Of a stretch of 57,618 bases of DNA, positions 23,982 through 33,277 are shown piece after piece. Source of the stretch: an uncultured Muribaculaceae bacterium (GTDB taxonomy: Bacteria > Bacteroidota > Bacteroidia > Bacteroidales > Muribaculaceae); assembly GCA_945931475.1 (NCBI GenBank), contig CAMEPD010000003.1, forward strand, positions 1 to 57,618. The letters run 5' to 3'. The notes under the pieces were generated by a model, which did not search any database, had not been told where the DNA came from, and saw only the letters and a program-made list of their open reading frames with translations. The position numbers and the translations under genes were made by a program. The number at the start of each line of letters is the position of its first letter. Position 1 is the stretch's first letter.

Positions 23982-25289
23982 TCAGTCTTTATGGCGTTTG
24001 TCGATGAATTTCACGGGTTTACGGTTGCTGCCCGGGAAGTTGATACGGTGTACGTCCTCGGGCGAGAGCACTTCGACAATTGGTGCCACACGTATTCGCG
24101 AGCGGAAGCGGTCCTTCAGGTCCTTGATGATGTCGAAGGGGTGATTTCCTGCGATGCCCGCTTTCACCACCACCTCATCGGTTCCGGCGTAGCTGTCCTG
24201 CACCACCACCACGTAGTTGGAGACGTAGGGCGTATTGTCGAGCACATCGTTGATAGCCGGTGGGTAAATGGTTGTGCCTTTGAGTTTTATCATGTTGTTT
24301 TTGCGACCAACCAATGGTGTGAGGCGGTAGGAGTTGCGTCGGCAGCCGCACTGCCCTGTGATTTTGCGGCTGATGTCGCCGGTGCGGAAACGCAACAGCG
24401 GCATCCCCTCGACGCCGAGGGTGGTTACCACCACTTCGCCTTGTTCGCCGTCGGCCACCGGGCGATTGTCTTCGCCGATAATCTCCACGATAATCAGCTC
24501 CGGATGAACGTGGCCTCCGCAACCGCACGGGCACTCCGAGAATGTAGCGCCCATCTCGGTGGAGGAATAAGTGGCGAAAAGTTCCACATCCCATTTCTCC
24601 CTGATGCGGCGTCCCAGCAAGTTCAGCGAGAAGTCCTGCTCGCGCAGTCCCTCGCCGATGCCGATGATGCGGCGGATGCTGGAATTGCGGTAGTCGATGC
24701 CGTTTTGCTCGGCGTAGTCGATGAGACGCAGTATGAACGACGGCACGCACATTATGGTGTCGGGGTGCAGGCGCGTGATGGTGTCCCACTGCAGTTCGGG
24801 CATACCGTTGCCCACGCGAATGATGCTCGCACCGAGCCGTCGGATACCTAAGAAGTATGCCAGTCCGGCCATAAACCGTTTGTCGAGCGTGGTCATCAAT
24901 TGCACGATATTGCCGGGACCGACTCCGGCGCAGGCAAAGGATTTCATCTCGTTGTAAGCCAGGCGGTCAAGGTCATGGTCAGTGCACCCGAATGTCACCG
25001 GGTCGCCCAGGGTGCCCGAGGTGGTGATGTAGTCAACGATTTTTTCGGCCGGAACGCAGAGGAAATCGCGGTTGTAGAGCTGCAGATCCCTCTTCTCGGT
25101 GAAAGGGAGGCGCTGCAGGTCGTCGATGGTGCGTATCGACGCCGGGTCGATACCCTCGCGGCTGAATATCCGCTGATAATAGGGGGAGTTGGCCGCCAGG
25201 TAGGCCACCGCCTCGCGGAGCCGCTCGTTCTGGAAATCGTCGATTTCCGCGGGTGAACAGAATTCTATGTCGTCGTTAGAGTATTTCAT
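23982..25289 (-). CDS. PaaK-like adenylate-forming ligase (phenylacetate-CoA ligase family)
   Basis: A 435-residue member of the adenylate-forming superfamily, closest to phenylacetate-CoA ligases. Motifs seen are YITTSGTLGDPVTFGCTDHD (phosphate-binding, around 90-110), ATYSSTEMGATFSECP (adenine-binding), LLRFRTGDISRKI and LVGRKNNMIKLKG near the C-terminal domain. It contains a Cys-rich patch CPCGCGGHVHP that may bind metal. In this operon it is the likely activator of the hydroxycinnamate made by the ammonia-lyase, loading it on CoA or directly on an ACP. The start MKYSNDDIEF at 25289 overlaps the upstream gene by 14 bases; a start at 25319 would overlap by 44. Confidence 0.85.
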   Translation of the reverse strand: MKYSNDDIEFCSPAEIDDFQNERLREAVAYLAANSPYYQRIFSREGIDPASIRTIDDLQRLPFTEKRDLQLYNRDFLCVPAEKIVDYITTSGTLGDPVTFGCTDHDLDRLAYNEMKSFACAGVGPGNIVQLMTTLDKRFMAGLAYFLGIRRLGASIIRVGNGMPELQWDTITRLHPDTIMCVPSFILRLIDYAEQNGIDYRNSSIRRIIGIGEGLREQDFSLNLLGRRIREKWDVELFATYSSTEMGATFSECPCGCGGHVHPELIIVEIIGEDNRPVADGEQGEVVVTTLGVEGMPLLRFRTGDISRKITGQCGCRRNSYRLTPLVGRKNNMIKLKGTTIYPPAINDVLDNTPYVSNYVVVVQDSYAGTDEVVVKAGIAGNHPFDIIKDLKDRFRSRIRVAPIVEVLSPEDVHRINFPGSNRKPVKFIDKRHKD

Positions 25290-26775
25290 TGATTTGGTTG
25301 ATGATACGGTTCTTGCCAAGGATGGCCTCGGCGGTGTTGATGGCCGTGAGGGGCACGCCGCATATCCCGTGGAGGTTGATGCTCTGTCCGGTAAGAAGCA
25401 GATTCTTCACTCGGGTATACACAGGTATCTGAGTGAGCATCAGATTGTTGCAGTTCTTGCGGAAACCGAAGATGGAGCCCTCCGGGGTATGGTAATAGTC
25501 GCGGATTGTGAGAGGCGACGAGGCGTACACGGAGTTTGTCATGGAGCGGAAACCGGGGAAAATGCGTTCGAGCCTGTCGAGCACCCGTTCGGTTTTCTCC
25601 TGTTTCCATGCCTCGTATTCGGGGGTGCGGTGCCCCGGGGTGGTGTCCTGCCAGCGGCGTACATCGTTGAAATTCATGATACAGTGTACCAGCATTCGCG
25701 AGGCATATTCCCCCTGACCGGGCTCCGGAGGGGTCATGTACATGAATCCTGCGGGCCAGTCGCTGGGGTCTGTGGTGTGCTGGTTCCAGATATCGTGGGA
25801 GTTTATTTCGTAGCAGGTGTGGTCGATGTAGGGGAGGCATCCTGGCCTGAGGTCGATGTATAGCGAGAAAGCCGAGTAGGAGTTGGGAATCTCGGCCATA
25901 CGGTTGCGGAATGCCTTCAGGAATGTGCCTGGGGTGACTATTCGCAGCATCTCCAGGGGGTGAACCGACGAGATGTAGCGGTCGGCGGTGTAGGTGTGTC
26001 CGTCGGCGGTGACGACGCCGGTCACCATCTGTTTCTCCACGTTGATGGCGGTGACCTCGCGGCCTGAAATCACGCGGCCACCGCCGTCGGTGATTACCTC
26101 GGCAAGGGCGTCGGCCAGCTGCTGGCTGCCGCCGATGAAGCGCGATGACCCGTTGATATACAGCACATTGATGAGAGCATGGATGTAGGCCGGTGTTTCT
26201 CCTTTGTGACCGCCGTAGAGCGGGCTGAGGTAGGCCAGCAAGTCGCGCAGACGCCGGTCGGTGACGTACGAGGCGATGAACTCGTCGACGGGCATGAAGA
26301 ATTCGTCGGAATGCACTGTGCTGCTGTCGGGTTCGGGCAGCAGCCGGAACAGCGGCACCTCGTGCGAGAGGCGGTATATGGCGTCGATGTAGCGCCGTAT
26401 GTTGTCGCTCTCCTGTGGAAAGTAGCTGCAGAGCGACTTGGTGAAACCTTCGCGTCCTCCGCCAAGCCGATAGCGTTCGTCGGTATCGCGGTAGTAGACT
26501 TCGTCCATGCAGCTGTCGGGAATGTGCTGGATGTCAAGGCGGTGGAGGATGCCGAGATATGAGCAGATGCGGTGGAGAGTGCCCCCCTCGCCGAAGCCGC
26601 CCATGATGTGCATGCCGGTTTCGAACGATTTGCCCTTGCGGTGGAAACACTGCAGGCCGCCTCCGATGATGCTGTTTTTTTCGAGGACGGTAACGCTGTA
26701 ACCGTTCTTTGCGAGGAACGCGCCGGTGAACAGGCCGCCTATGCCGCCTCCGATAATTACTGCCGTCTGCTTCAT
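25276..26775 (-). CDS. CrtI-like FAD-dependent oxidoreductase, second copy
   Basis: A 499-residue flavoprotein of the phytoene desaturase/retinol saturase/carotenoid isomerase group. Its N-terminal FAD motif is VIIGGGIGGLFTGAFLAKNG, followed by VLEKNSIIGGGLQCFHRKG. The C-terminal FAD block is LLLTGQSINLHGICGVPLTA. Start at 26775 gives a 4-base overlap with the upstream oxidoreductase; the longer frame is out of context. It is clearly homologous to that neighbour, so the pair arose by duplication. In the polyene pathway such an enzyme could desaturate, saturate or isomerise the chain; the actual reaction is unknown. Confidence 0.88.
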   Translation of the reverse strand: MKQTAVIIGGGIGGLFTGAFLAKNGYSVTVLEKNSIIGGGLQCFHRKGKSFETGMHIMGGFGEGGTLHRICSYLGILHRLDIQHIPDSCMDEVYYRDTDERYRLGGGREGFTKSLCSYFPQESDNIRRYIDAIYRLSHEVPLFRLLPEPDSSTVHSDEFFMPVDEFIASYVTDRRLRDLLAYLSPLYGGHKGETPAYIHALINVLYINGSSRFIGGSQQLADALAEVITDGGGRVISGREVTAINVEKQMVTGVVTADGHTYTADRYISSVHPLEMLRIVTPGTFLKAFRNRMAEIPNSYSAFSLYIDLRPGCLPYIDHTCYEINSHDIWNQHTTDPSDWPAGFMYMTPPEPGQGEYASRMLVHCIMNFNDVRRWQDTTPGHRTPEYEAWKQEKTERVLDRLERIFPGFRSMTNSVYASSPLTIRDYYHTPEGSIFGFRKNCNNLMLTQIPVYTRVKNLLLTGQSINLHGICGVPLTAINTAEAILGKNRIINQINEIL

Positions 26776-28268
26776 TGGTTGTATTCGCCGATTTGTTGTA
26801 TAACTGTATGTTCGCCAAGGATTTCGGAGCAGGCTACGATAGTGCCTACGAGCACTCCGAGTATGCCGTGCGAGTTGATGTTCTGTCCGGCAATCAGCAA
26901 GTTGGGGATGCGTGTCCGGTGGGGGACGCGTCCGGCGATGCCGGCCTGTATGTCTTTGGCCACGCCGTACATCGAGCCGCCCTCGGTACCGGTATAGTCG
27001 AGGTAGGTCAGCGGAGTGGAGGTATAGTAGCACTCGATGTTGCCGCGCAGCTCCGGGAAATCGTGGCAAAGGGTGTCGATGAGCCGTTCGGCTTTCGCGT
27101 GTTTGAACGCGAGGTATTCGTCACCGCGATGGCCGACGTGTGTGCCGCTCCAGCGCGCCACTTCGTCGATGCTCATGTAGCTCAGCGCGATGCCGTTGGT
27201 GGCGTATGGCGTTGGTTCAGCCGGGCAGAAATGCATGTACAGGTACCCCTTGGGCCATTCTGCCGGGGTGTAACGTTCGCAGTTCCAGGGCGTTCCGCCG
27301 GGGTAGCTGAAGCAGTTGTTGTTCATGTACGGCACGGTACCCGGGCGGAATTTCATGTAGACCGAGAAGTTTGACGGTGTGTTGCGCATCGACGACATAC
27401 GACGCCGGAAGGCCGGGCGGAGCAGCGGAGTGTCGAGCAGTTCCATCAGGCGCGCCGGGTGGATGGTGGCGAGCACCAGGTCGGCCTCCAGAAGTTCGCT
27501 GCCGTTGATTTCCACCCCGGTGGCGCGTGAGTTGTCGCAGACGATGCGTGTGGCTCGCGAGTTCAGGAGCACCCGGCCGCCGCGCTCCCTGATCAGATCG
27601 GTGAGCCGGTCGGCTATGATGTCGCTGCCGCCGGCTATGCGGAATGCGCTGCGGTTGTAGAAGTCCATCACGAAGGCGTGGAGCGAGAACGGAGTGTGCC
27701 CCTGCTCGGCGGCGTAGAGCGGGAGGTCGCCCACGAGCACGCGCCGCAACATATCGTCGCTGATAATTTCGGCGAGCACGTCGTCGATGCTGCGGTTGTG
27801 GAGCCATGCTTCAGCCGGCATCACGCTCTCAAGCGGCTCGGTAGAACTGATGCGCGAGGCACCCGCTACACGCTCTACATAATCCATGTAGCGCGCTATA
27901 CCGTCTTTTTCGGCGGGGAAATACGATGCCATCCGCTCGATGAACGGCTCGCGCCCGTTGGGGAACGCGAACTCGTCGCCGCCGATTTTCACGCGATTGT
28001 AGCCGTCGGGGTCGAGGGGGTTGAGCGGCAGATTGTCAAGCTCTAAGAAGCGTAGCAGACGGTGAAGCGGTTCGCCGGGCCGTGCGCTTCCGATGAAGTG
28101 CATGCCGGTCTCGAACTTCACACCGTGTCGCACGAAGCACTGCAGGCACCCTCCGGCCCGGGCACCCTGCTCCACGACCGTCACGTCGTATCCGTTGCGG
28201 GCGAGAATCGTTCCGCACGACAGGCCGCCGAGACCGCTGCCGATGATTATGCACCGTTTCCTGCTCAT
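26772..28268 (-). CDS. CrtI-like FAD-dependent oxidoreductase, first copy
   Basis: A 498-residue flavoprotein homologous to the next gene. N-terminal FAD motif IIIGSGLGGLSCGTILARNG and the following VVEQGARAGGCLQCFVRHG; C-terminal block LLIAGQNINSHGILGVLVGT. Both copies share the layout GMHF/HI-x-G (ETGMHFIGSA) and a middle substrate domain with a Tyr-rich segment (FSVYMKFRPGTVPYMNNNCF). It overlaps the fusion gene upstream and its twin downstream by 4 bases each, so all three are translationally coupled. A role in double-bond chemistry of the polyene is inferred. Confidence 0.88.
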   Translation of the reverse strand: MSRKRCIIIGSGLGGLSCGTILARNGYDVTVVEQGARAGGCLQCFVRHGVKFETGMHFIGSARPGEPLHRLLRFLELDNLPLNPLDPDGYNRVKIGGDEFAFPNGREPFIERMASYFPAEKDGIARYMDYVERVAGASRISSTEPLESVMPAEAWLHNRSIDDVLAEIISDDMLRRVLVGDLPLYAAEQGHTPFSLHAFVMDFYNRSAFRIAGGSDIIADRLTDLIRERGGRVLLNSRATRIVCDNSRATGVEINGSELLEADLVLATIHPARLMELLDTPLLRPAFRRRMSSMRNTPSNFSVYMKFRPGTVPYMNNNCFSYPGGTPWNCERYTPAEWPKGYLYMHFCPAEPTPYATNGIALSYMSIDEVARWSGTHVGHRGDEYLAFKHAKAERLIDTLCHDFPELRGNIECYYTSTPLTYLDYTGTEGGSMYGVAKDIQAGIAGRVPHRTRIPNLLIAGQNINSHGILGVLVGTIVACSEILGEHTVIQQIGEYNQ

Positions 28269-30244
28269 GATTTCAGCGGAATTCTGACTGCTCCGCGTTC
28301 TATGTCGGCGGGTAGTCGGGTGGGGGAATCAAGAATATATGTACGGTCGAAGGGTGCGCCGGTTTCGAAATCAGCGCTCCTTACTGCATTTAGGAAGTGG
28401 AGGTTGGGCGGCAGCGCCGGGGTTGCGGCTGCGATGCGATGCAGACGGATGTCGCTTTCGAAGGCGTAAACTTCCGTTTCCTTGTTCACCAGAGCGAAAG
28501 CGAGGGCGAACACGCCGATACCGCTGTTGACAACGCGCACGCGGGCCGATTCAGTGCCGTCGTCGATATGCCGCTGCCAGTTTCCGAGTCTGCTGAGGGC
28601 CGATTTGCACCGCGCCACGGTGCTCCAGCCGCGGTAAGCGTAGCGGTAAAGCAGATAGCTGCGGAAATATGCGGCGTCCTCCACGCGGCGAGCCAGGGCG
28701 GCGTATTCGCGGCGTAAGAGGGCTCGGTAGGCTGAAGCGCGGCGCACCGACGGTGTGGTGTCGCCTGCGTCGTAGGGGATGCGTGGCAGAATCCGCAGGG
28801 TGATACGCCCCTTGCGGAACATGAAATCGCGTTTGGGCAGGTAGTGTCCGGCGCCGTGAAGCACCATCGGTACGATGTCCATCTGCAGCTCGCGGGCTAT
28901 GTGGAAGGCGCCGCTGTGGAATCGCCCTATCGAGAAGTCGGCCGAGCGCGTGCCTTCGGGGAACACCACGATTGAATAGCCGCGGTCGCGAAGGCTTCGC
29001 AGTTTGGAAAGCAGGGTTTCAATCCCCTCTGAAACAGGCAGATACTCGGCGTAGCGGATGAGGCGCCCGTAAAACGGATTGTTCCACACCCAGTCGTTGG
29101 TGAGGAACACCATGCGTGGGTGACGTGCCATTATCACGGGCAAGTCGAGGTGCGACTGATGGTTACAGATAATGATTGCGGGCTTGTCGAGGGTTTCTTC
29201 GGCCGGGTTTTCGCAGGTGACGGGCGCGCCCGGGAAGTGTCGTTGCAGGAAGATGGAGATGCGCTGCAGGGCGCGGTGGAAGCGGTATTTTTTACGGTCG
29301 GTGTTTCGGCCGGCCATGGCATAAATCATCGCCGCCGGCTGCAGAATCAGCAGGGCATTTACCACGAAAAAGGTCAGGGCGTAGACCGAGCGGCTGAGGC
29401 GTCCGAGAGTGGTTGCGGCCTCCTTCGGCACCCCTTTTCGTCGTGTGAACGGGCGGAATTCGCCGTTGAAGAGGCGACGCCGACGTAGGGCGTTCCAGAG
29501 TCGCAGCGGTGCTCCGTATAGAATGGCCGCGCCGCAGAGCAGGGTGTTCAGCAGGCTTATCCGGGCGAAATCCATGCCGGGACGGAAGTGCGAAACGCGC
29601 TCAGCCTTAGGTGGATAGTAGACGTGGATGGGTATGGATACTATGTCGGTGCCGTGCCACGCGGCTAAAACGAGCAACTCCAATTCGGCCTCGTAACGGC
29701 TGGTGAGCAGCCCGAGCCCGCGGAGCTGCCGTAGCGGATAGGCGCGGAAACCGGTCTGGGTGTCGCGCAGGTGTCGACCGGTCTGCACGCAGAACCAGAA
29801 ATTCGAAAATTTGTTGGCAAACGAGCTTTTGCCGTTGATTTCGACATCTGAGAGGTCACGCTCCCCCACGATGAGTGCTCCGGGATGCGAGGCGATGGCG
29901 TCGGCAAAGAGCGCGATGTCCTCCGCAAGGTGCTGACCGTCAGAGTCGAGAGTCACTGTGTAGTCGAAACCGGCCTCGGTAGCGCGTGTGAATCCAGTGC
30001 GCAGCGCGGCCCCCTTGCCTCGGTTGACCCTATGGGTTACGACAGTAATCCGGTCGCCGAATCCGGCAAGGATATCGGCTGTGGAGTCGGTGCTTCCGTC
30101 GTTCACGACAATCACATCGGGGGCGTATGCGAGCACCTCCTCCACGACACGGCCGAGCGTCCCGGCGTTGTTGAACGTCGGAATCAGCACACACGCCCGG
30201 AGGCGCTTCATTTCAGCCTGTATTTCGCGGTGAGGTTCGCGCAT
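28265..30244 (-). CDS. GT2-PlsC fusion with C-terminal methyltransferase-like domain
   Basis: A 659-residue three-part protein. Residues about 12-240 are a family 2 glycosyltransferase of the dolichyl-phosphate-sugar type (VLIPTFNNAGTLGRVVEEV, VVNDGSTDSTAD, VTLDSDGQHLAEDIALFADA). Residues about 280-520 hold a hydrophobic anchor and a PlsC acyltransferase with NHQSHLDLP (HX4D) and VVFPEGTRSADF. The last 120 residues (VVNSGIGVFALAFALVNKET, VYAFESDIRLHRIAAATPAL) look like a Rossmann methyltransferase, but incomplete. GT2/acyltransferase fusions (ApeJ in E. coli) are a hallmark of aryl polyene clusters and are thought to join the pigment to its sugar/lipid anchor. A start at 30211 is also possible. 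Confidence 0.85.
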   Translation of the reverse strand: MREPHREIQAEMKRLRACVLIPTFNNAGTLGRVVEEVLAYAPDVIVVNDGSTDSTADILAGFGDRITVVTHRVNRGKGAALRTGFTRATEAGFDYTVTLDSDGQHLAEDIALFADAIASHPGALIVGERDLSDVEINGKSSFANKFSNFWFCVQTGRHLRDTQTGFRAYPLRQLRGLGLLTSRYEAELELLVLAAWHGTDIVSIPIHVYYPPKAERVSHFRPGMDFARISLLNTLLCGAAILYGAPLRLWNALRRRRLFNGEFRPFTRRKGVPKEAATTLGRLSRSVYALTFFVVNALLILQPAAMIYAMAGRNTDRKKYRFHRALQRISIFLQRHFPGAPVTCENPAEETLDKPAIIICNHQSHLDLPVIMARHPRMVFLTNDWVWNNPFYGRLIRYAEYLPVSEGIETLLSKLRSLRDRGYSIVVFPEGTRSADFSIGRFHSGAFHIARELQMDIVPMVLHGAGHYLPKRDFMFRKGRITLRILPRIPYDAGDTTPSVRRASAYRALLRREYAALARRVEDAAYFRSYLLYRYAYRGWSTVARCKSALSRLGNWQRHIDDGTESARVRVVNSGIGVFALAFALVNKETEVYAFESDIRLHRIAAATPALPPNLHFLNAVRSADFETGAPFDRTYILDSPTRLPADIERGAVRIPLKS

Positions 30245-30255
30245 TGGGTTGGATA

Positions 30256-30636
30256 TCAGATTTTTATTGAGGTTTTGTAGAAGAGTGACATTTTAGTCAT
30301 CACTCCGGCAGCCGATGAAGCCTCGGCGGTCACTTTGGTGAGCCCTGTGGTTTCGTCGGGTTCGATTTTGCGGAAAATGAAGGTAACTTCCGGGGTCTCC
30401 GTAGGGTTTATTACGCGGAGAAACTTTACGTTCGAGGCGTGAGACAGTTCGCAGTGACGTCCCAGAAGCGTTTCGAGTAATTCGGAGGCTGTCTGCATGA
30501 TACATACACCCGGCATGATTGGCATACCGGGGAAATGCGCCTTGAAAACAGGCGAATCCGCGAGCAGTCTCACCGTGAAAGAACGGTTGTCGGGGTCGTG
30601 TGACTGTATGCTGTATAGATTGTTGAGTAGCTTCAT
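30256..30636 (-). CDS. FabZ-like 3-hydroxyacyl-ACP dehydratase
   Basis: A 126-residue single-hotdog protein. The FabZ/FabA active-site block is clear: FKAHFPGMPIMPGVCIMQTA, with the catalytic His around residue 34. Phe/Leu-rich strands (VTFIFRKIEPDE) complete the fold. It removes water from 3-hydroxyacyl-ACP to give the trans-2-enoyl unit that remains as a polyene double bond when no enoyl reductase acts; none is encoded in the operon. It lies between the chain-length factor and the fusion gene (gaps of 24 and 11 bases). Confidence 0.85.
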   Translation of the reverse strand: MKLLNNLYSIQSHDPDNRSFTVRLLADSPVFKAHFPGMPIMPGVCIMQTASELLETLLGRHCELSHASNVKFLRVINPTETPEVTFIFRKIEPDETTGLTKVTAEASSAAGVMTKMSLFYKTSIKI

Positions 30637-30660
30637 TACCGAGAGATAATTAATGGAGAA

Positions 30661-31695
30661 TCAAGCCTTCAAGAGGCGTACCAGCGACCATGTGTTGCCG
30701 TCGGTGCGGTTGATTATGGTTAATGCAGAGGTGGGCGCAGAGCGACTGCCGCATTTGCCGGAGTCAGGAATGCTGATTTCACTATCGACAAGAATATCAG
30801 GTATATGGCCGTCGGCCAACACTCGGGCGGCTGTGTAAAAACCGGTGGCAGATGCCGATGGGCTGTCGCCAAAAATATGCTTGAAGTGCAGTAGCAGGGG
30901 GGCGGTTTCCATGGCGCGTCCAAGCAGGGCGGTCAAGCGGCGGTATTCATTGTCGTTCAGCGGGTTACCGTTAGTTCCGAGCATCAGGGCGCTGTCGCCG
31001 GCGGCTGAGAGGTAGTCTGCAACCTCCTGAAGGTCAGGGTCATTGAAAATCCGCACATCCGCTACTTCACACAGCGCTCCGGTCGAATCGATGGAGAGCA
31101 TTGATGCAACCGATGCCTCGGATACGATGTTGTATTCAGAATGTATCTTGTTTAGCACCAGTGCCATAAAATCGGTCGCTTCATCGTGGGCGCCAACAAG
31201 TACACTCGTAAGCGCGCCGGAGCGCAGTTGAATCCAAGCGTCGAACAGAGCGCTGTCAAACGATATACCGCCGTGCGAGTAGGTGTTGTTGTAGCCGTGG
31301 CATTTGAGCTTAATGGCTATCAATGAGCTGATTGTGTTGTGGGTTGACTGCATGAACAGCGTAGGGCTCAGGCAGCTTTCGCCGTTGAACGACAGGTCTT
31401 TGAGGAAGCGCTCGGTATTGTCGATGCATCCCATGCCCGTGCCTGTGACAATGCCGTCGGGCATTTCGATTCCGGATGCCTTAAGCGCTGAGAGCGAGAC
31501 ACATAAGGCGCGTTTAAGAATGCGGCTCATACGTCGGGCTTCGGCCGGAGCGATGAACTGCCGCGCGTCAGCCTCGACAGCAGGCATGAATGGAGCGTTG
31601 AGCGCTCGTGGAGCATCCATCCAGGCGTCGCTCAGCGGGTCCTGGCAACTGATCTGCGCTATCGATTTTACGTAACATTTTTTCATGCCGGTCAT
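30661..31695 (-). CDS. ketosynthase-like chain-length factor without catalytic cysteine
   Basis: A 344-residue thiolase-fold protein of the beta-ketoacyl synthase group (PF13723 type). By alignment with the neighbouring ketosynthase, the nucleophilic Cys position falls in SHGGISFDSA and is Gly or Ile, and the first catalytic His motif HGTGTP is replaced by GTNGNPLND; a His is kept in FKHIFGDSPSAS. It therefore cannot condense by itself. Its start overlaps the stop of the active ketosynthase upstream by 4 bases, the arrangement of KS/CLF pairs in type II polyketide and aryl polyene systems (ApeC-like), where the factor forms a heterodimer and sets chain length. Confidence 0.85.
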   Translation of the reverse strand: MTGMKKCYVKSIAQISCQDPLSDAWMDAPRALNAPFMPAVEADARQFIAPAEARRMSRILKRALCVSLSALKASGIEMPDGIVTGTGMGCIDNTERFLKDLSFNGESCLSPTLFMQSTHNTISSLIAIKLKCHGYNNTYSHGGISFDSALFDAWIQLRSGALTSVLVGAHDEATDFMALVLNKIHSEYNIVSEASVASMLSIDSTGALCEVADVRIFNDPDLQEVADYLSAAGDSALMLGTNGNPLNDNEYRRLTALLGRAMETAPLLLHFKHIFGDSPSASATGFYTAARVLADGHIPDILVDSEISIPDSGKCGSRSAPTSALTIINRTDGNTWSLVRLLKA

Positions 31696-32900
31696 TGTTT
31701 TGTGCGTGAAAAAATCAGCGATGAATCGTTGCCACCGAAGCCAAACGAATTGGAAATCACGTGGTTAAGCTCGATGTCGCGTACGGTTACCGTTACGGGA
31801 GCTTTGCCCCCGTCGAAAGGATTTGCGAAGCCGGCAGATGCCGGAATGAAGTGCTCACGCAAGGCCAACAGGCAGATGACCGCCTCGATTGCTCCGGCGG
31901 CGCTTGTGGCATGACCGGTGAGCGGTTTGGTCGACGAGAAGGGGGGCAGCTTTTCCCCAAAAATACGCTTCATTGCTGCCATTTCGCTGGCGTCGTTGTT
32001 GGGCGTTCCGGTGCCGTGGGCATTGATGTAACTGATGTCGGCTGGGGTGAGTCCGGCCATCTCAAGTGCTTCAGACATAGCGCGGTACGGGCCCTCGCCA
32101 TCGGCCGACGATGCCGTTTGGTGGAAGGCGTCGCAGGTGTTGGCATAACCGCTCAGCTCGGCAAGCGGGGTAACTCCGCGGTTCAGAGCCGAGGTTTCGC
32201 TTTCGAGCACGATGTAGGCGGCGCCTTCGCCGAGATTGATGCCTGCGCGGTCGCGGTCGAACGGGCGGCAGCGGTCGCGGTCAAGTATCATCAGGGTGTT
32301 GAAGCCGTTGAGGTGGAAGCGTGTGAGAGCCTCGCTCCCTCCGGCCACCACGATGTCGTACATACCCGCGCGTATCATATTGGCGCCTAAGATGATAGCG
32401 TTTGCAGCTGACGAACAGGCAGTCGACGCTGTGGTCATCATGGCGAAGTGGCCGGTGCGTCGGGCAATCAGCCGTGTGGTGATTCCGCAGTCGTTGTATT
32501 GCAGCTCTGCGACCTCGTCGGTGGCGGCATTCGATTCGAAAATCTTACGGAAACACTCTTCGGTCTTGTCCATGCCTCCCACGGTGGTGCCGCTGATAAA
32601 CGCCGCGCGGCGTACGTCGGCGTCAGAGAGCCGGGCGGCCGTTAAAGCCTCGCGTGCCGCGATGGCGCCCATAAGCACCGTCCGCAATTCGCTCTCGGGA
32701 TAGCCCACGCCGAGCATTTCGGCCATTTCGGCGTTTGACGCCGCAACCTCGCCGGCCGGAATGTCGGCGTGGCCGGTGCGTAGATGGTGTATCGCACCGA
32801 CTCCGCTTCGCCCCTCCATAAGGGCTTGCAGAGTGGTTTCCAGGCCGTTACCGAGAGCCGATATGATTCCGGCACCTGTCACGAAAATCTTTGCGGGCAT
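31692..32900 (-). CDS. beta-ketoacyl synthase of the KS/CLF pair
   Basis: A 402-residue FabF-like condensing enzyme. The complete triad is present: TASTACSSAANAI (Cys), NAHGTGTPNND and LTGHATSAAGAIEAV. The start MPAKIFVTGAGIISALGNG at 32900 fits the family; the five codons upstream are unlikely. It overlaps the chain-length factor gene by 4 bases, so the two are probably made in equal amounts as a heterodimer that elongates the polyene. A 113-base gap separates it from the upstream ACP gene, one of the two largest gaps in the operon. Confidence 0.9.
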   Translation of the reverse strand: MPAKIFVTGAGIISALGNGLETTLQALMEGRSGVGAIHHLRTGHADIPAGEVAASNAEMAEMLGVGYPESELRTVLMGAIAAREALTAARLSDADVRRAAFISGTTVGGMDKTEECFRKIFESNAATDEVAELQYNDCGITTRLIARRTGHFAMMTTASTACSSAANAIILGANMIRAGMYDIVVAGGSEALTRFHLNGFNTLMILDRDRCRPFDRDRAGINLGEGAAYIVLESETSALNRGVTPLAELSGYANTCDAFHQTASSADGEGPYRAMSEALEMAGLTPADISYINAHGTGTPNNDASEMAAMKRIFGEKLPPFSSTKPLTGHATSAAGAIEAVICLLALREHFIPASAGFANPFDGGKAPVTVTVRDIELNHVISNSFGFGGNDSSLIFSRTKQ

Positions 32901-33013
32901 ACGATTGAAAATCAAGTAGGAGATGTAAATTGTGATGCCGATAGGCAGTGCAACGGATGTTGCAGGTAAATTAACTTGCCAAAGGCACGTCCCTACAAGC
33001 GGGGAGAGTTTCG

Positions 33014-33271
33014 TTATTTTTTGCGGTTTTTGGAGACAAAGTCGGCGATAGTGGCTACCGAACCGAAGATGGCTTTACCCTCGGCCGGATTGGTCAGCTT
33101 GATGCCGTATTCCTTTTCGAGAAGCACGATAAGTTCCAGCGCGTCAATGGAATCGAGCCCGAGACCTTCGCCGAAGAGAGGGGCGTTCTCGTCGATGTCG
33201 GCTGGAGTCATATCCTCGAGGTTGAGTGCCTCGATTATCTGTTTTTTGAGTTGAAGAATCAGTTCTTCCAT
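33014..33271 (-). CDS. acyl carrier protein (polyene cluster, copy 2)
   Basis: An 85-residue carrier. The phosphopantetheine Ser is in LFGEGLGLDSIDALELIVLL. A C-terminal extension (ATIADFVSKNRKK) is basic, unlike the housekeeping AcpP. It lies 6 bases behind the half-ketosynthase gene. With the carrier at 36705 it gives the operon two ACPs, as in E. coli aryl polyene clusters (ApeE and ApeF), where one may receive the aromatic starter and the other the extender units. Confidence 0.92.
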   Translation of the reverse strand: MEELILQLKKQIIEALNLEDMTPADIDENAPLFGEGLGLDSIDALELIVLLEKEYGIKLTNPAEGKAIFGSVATIADFVSKNRKK

Positions 33272-33277
33272 AATATT

